Positions 6,001-6,384 of a stretch of DNA of 6,384 nt are shown here, one piece after another. Under the pieces are notes generated by a model. That model ran no database searches. It saw only the letters and a program-made list of their open reading frames with translations, and was not told the DNA's origin. Numbering within the stretch: the stretch's first letter is position 1; each line of letters begins with the position of its first letter. Source of the DNA: Chloroflexota bacterium (GTDB lineage Bacteria; Chloroflexota; Anaerolineae; J036; Brachytrichaceae); the NCBI GenBank assembly GCA_021813225.1, contig JAKALH010000179.1, forward strand, positions 1-6,384, read 5' to 3'. Both the position numbers and the translations under genes were made by a program.

Positions 6001-6384
6001 ATGCCACTGCATCTGGAGATTGTCACAACCGACCGCACCGTTTTTGAAGGCGATGTCGACATGGTCACCGTGCCCGGCGGCGGCGGCGACATGGGCATCC
6101 TGCCGCATCATGCGCCGGTGCTGTCCACGTTGAAGGCGGGCGAGCTGCGCGTCAAGCGCGGCGGCCAGACGATGGAATTCGCCATTGGGGGCGGCTTTGT
6201 GGACATCCACAATAACCGCGTCATCATCCTGGCCGACAGCGCCGAGCGCGCCGATGAGATTGACCTGGCGCGCGCCGAGGCCGCCCGCATGCGCGCCCAG
6301 GAGTTGCTGAAGAATCCGCCGCCGAATAAGGAAGAACTGCTCAGGCTGGAAAATTCCATGCGCAAGAGCATCGTCCGCATGCGC
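6001..6384 (+). CDS. atpC: F1Fo ATP synthase subunit epsilon, 3' end beyond the window
   Basis: Small regulatory and stalk subunit of F1, which binds gamma and the c-ring and can inhibit ATP hydrolysis through its C-terminal helices. 128 codons are visible with no stop, close to the usual 130-140 total, so only a little is missing. The N-terminal beta-sandwich is recognisable (MPLHLEIVTTDRTVFEGDVD, GDMGILPHHAPVLSTLKAGEL, IGGGFVDI). The helical hairpin follows and contains IDLARA (residues 87-92), which matches the I/L-D-x-x-R-A motif linked to ATP binding in epsilon of thermophilic Bacillus. The ATG at 6001 is five bases after the atpD stop, with only a weak AGGGA upstream, so translational coupling to atpD is likely. 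Confidence 0.96.
   Translation, partial: MPLHLEIVTTDRTVFEGDVDMVTVPGGGGDMGILPHHAPVLSTLKAGELRVKRGGQTMEFAIGGGFVDIHNNRVIILADSAERADEIDLARAEAARMRAQELLKNPPPNKEELLRLENSMRKSIVRMR

Noticed and set aside
4577..6007. 476-codon open frame on the minus strand opposite atpD
   Set aside because: It mirrors the codon pattern of a GC-rich conserved gene; the translation is His/Ala/Arg-rich low-complexity sequence with no recognisable motif.

Overview
The window is a stretch of a bacterial F1Fo ATP synthase operon, read entirely on the + strand. In order it holds atpA (alpha, 5' end outside the window), atpG (gamma, complete), an extra gene for a large polytopic membrane protein that looks like a GT-C (GT39/PMT-type) glycosyltransferase, atpD (beta, complete) and atpC (epsilon, 3' end outside the window). 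The usual bacterial order is A-G-D-C, so the membrane protein gene is an intruder between gamma and beta. The DNA is GC-rich. The style of the ATP synthase subunits, and of a PMT-like protein with a soluble C-terminal extracytoplasmic domain, suggests a member of the Chloroflexota (Anaerolineae-like). That assignment rests on remembered family resemblance and is only moderately sure.

Layout: 2-1573 atpA; 1574-1622 spacer with a strong hairpin (1575-1608) and no Shine-Dalgarno for atpG; 1623-2513 atpG; a 10-nt gap; 2524-4521 the glycosyltransferase-like gene; 4522-4573 spacer ending in the best Shine-Dalgarno of the window; 4574-5995 atpD; a 5-nt gap; 6001-6384 atpC, running off the end. Gaps are short and all genes are co-directional, so one transcript is likely. 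No promoter or clear terminator is visible.

The most unusual element is inside the glycosyltransferase-like gene. A degenerate heptanucleotide tandem array (consensus GAGGYSA, about 31 units, 3083-3299) is read in frame and encodes ten arginine/glutamate-rich heptapeptides in a predicted cytoplasmic loop between membrane segments. Because 7 is not a multiple of 3, each frame of the + strand reads the same kind of heptapeptide. Gain or loss of one unit would therefore frameshift everything downstream: minus one unit reaches a TGA at 3305-3307, plus one reaches a TAA at 3582-3584. The arrangement resembles a phase-variable locus in form. However, the units have diverged from one another, and an essential gene (atpD) lies downstream, so high-frequency switching is doubtful.

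The alpha, beta, gamma and epsilon proteins look functional: Walker A and B motifs, the alpha arginine finger, the beta catalytic glutamate, the DELSEED lever and the conserved gamma terminal helices are all present. Alpha carries an insertion of roughly 40 residues in its nucleotide-binding domain compared with Bacillus/E. coli-type subunits.
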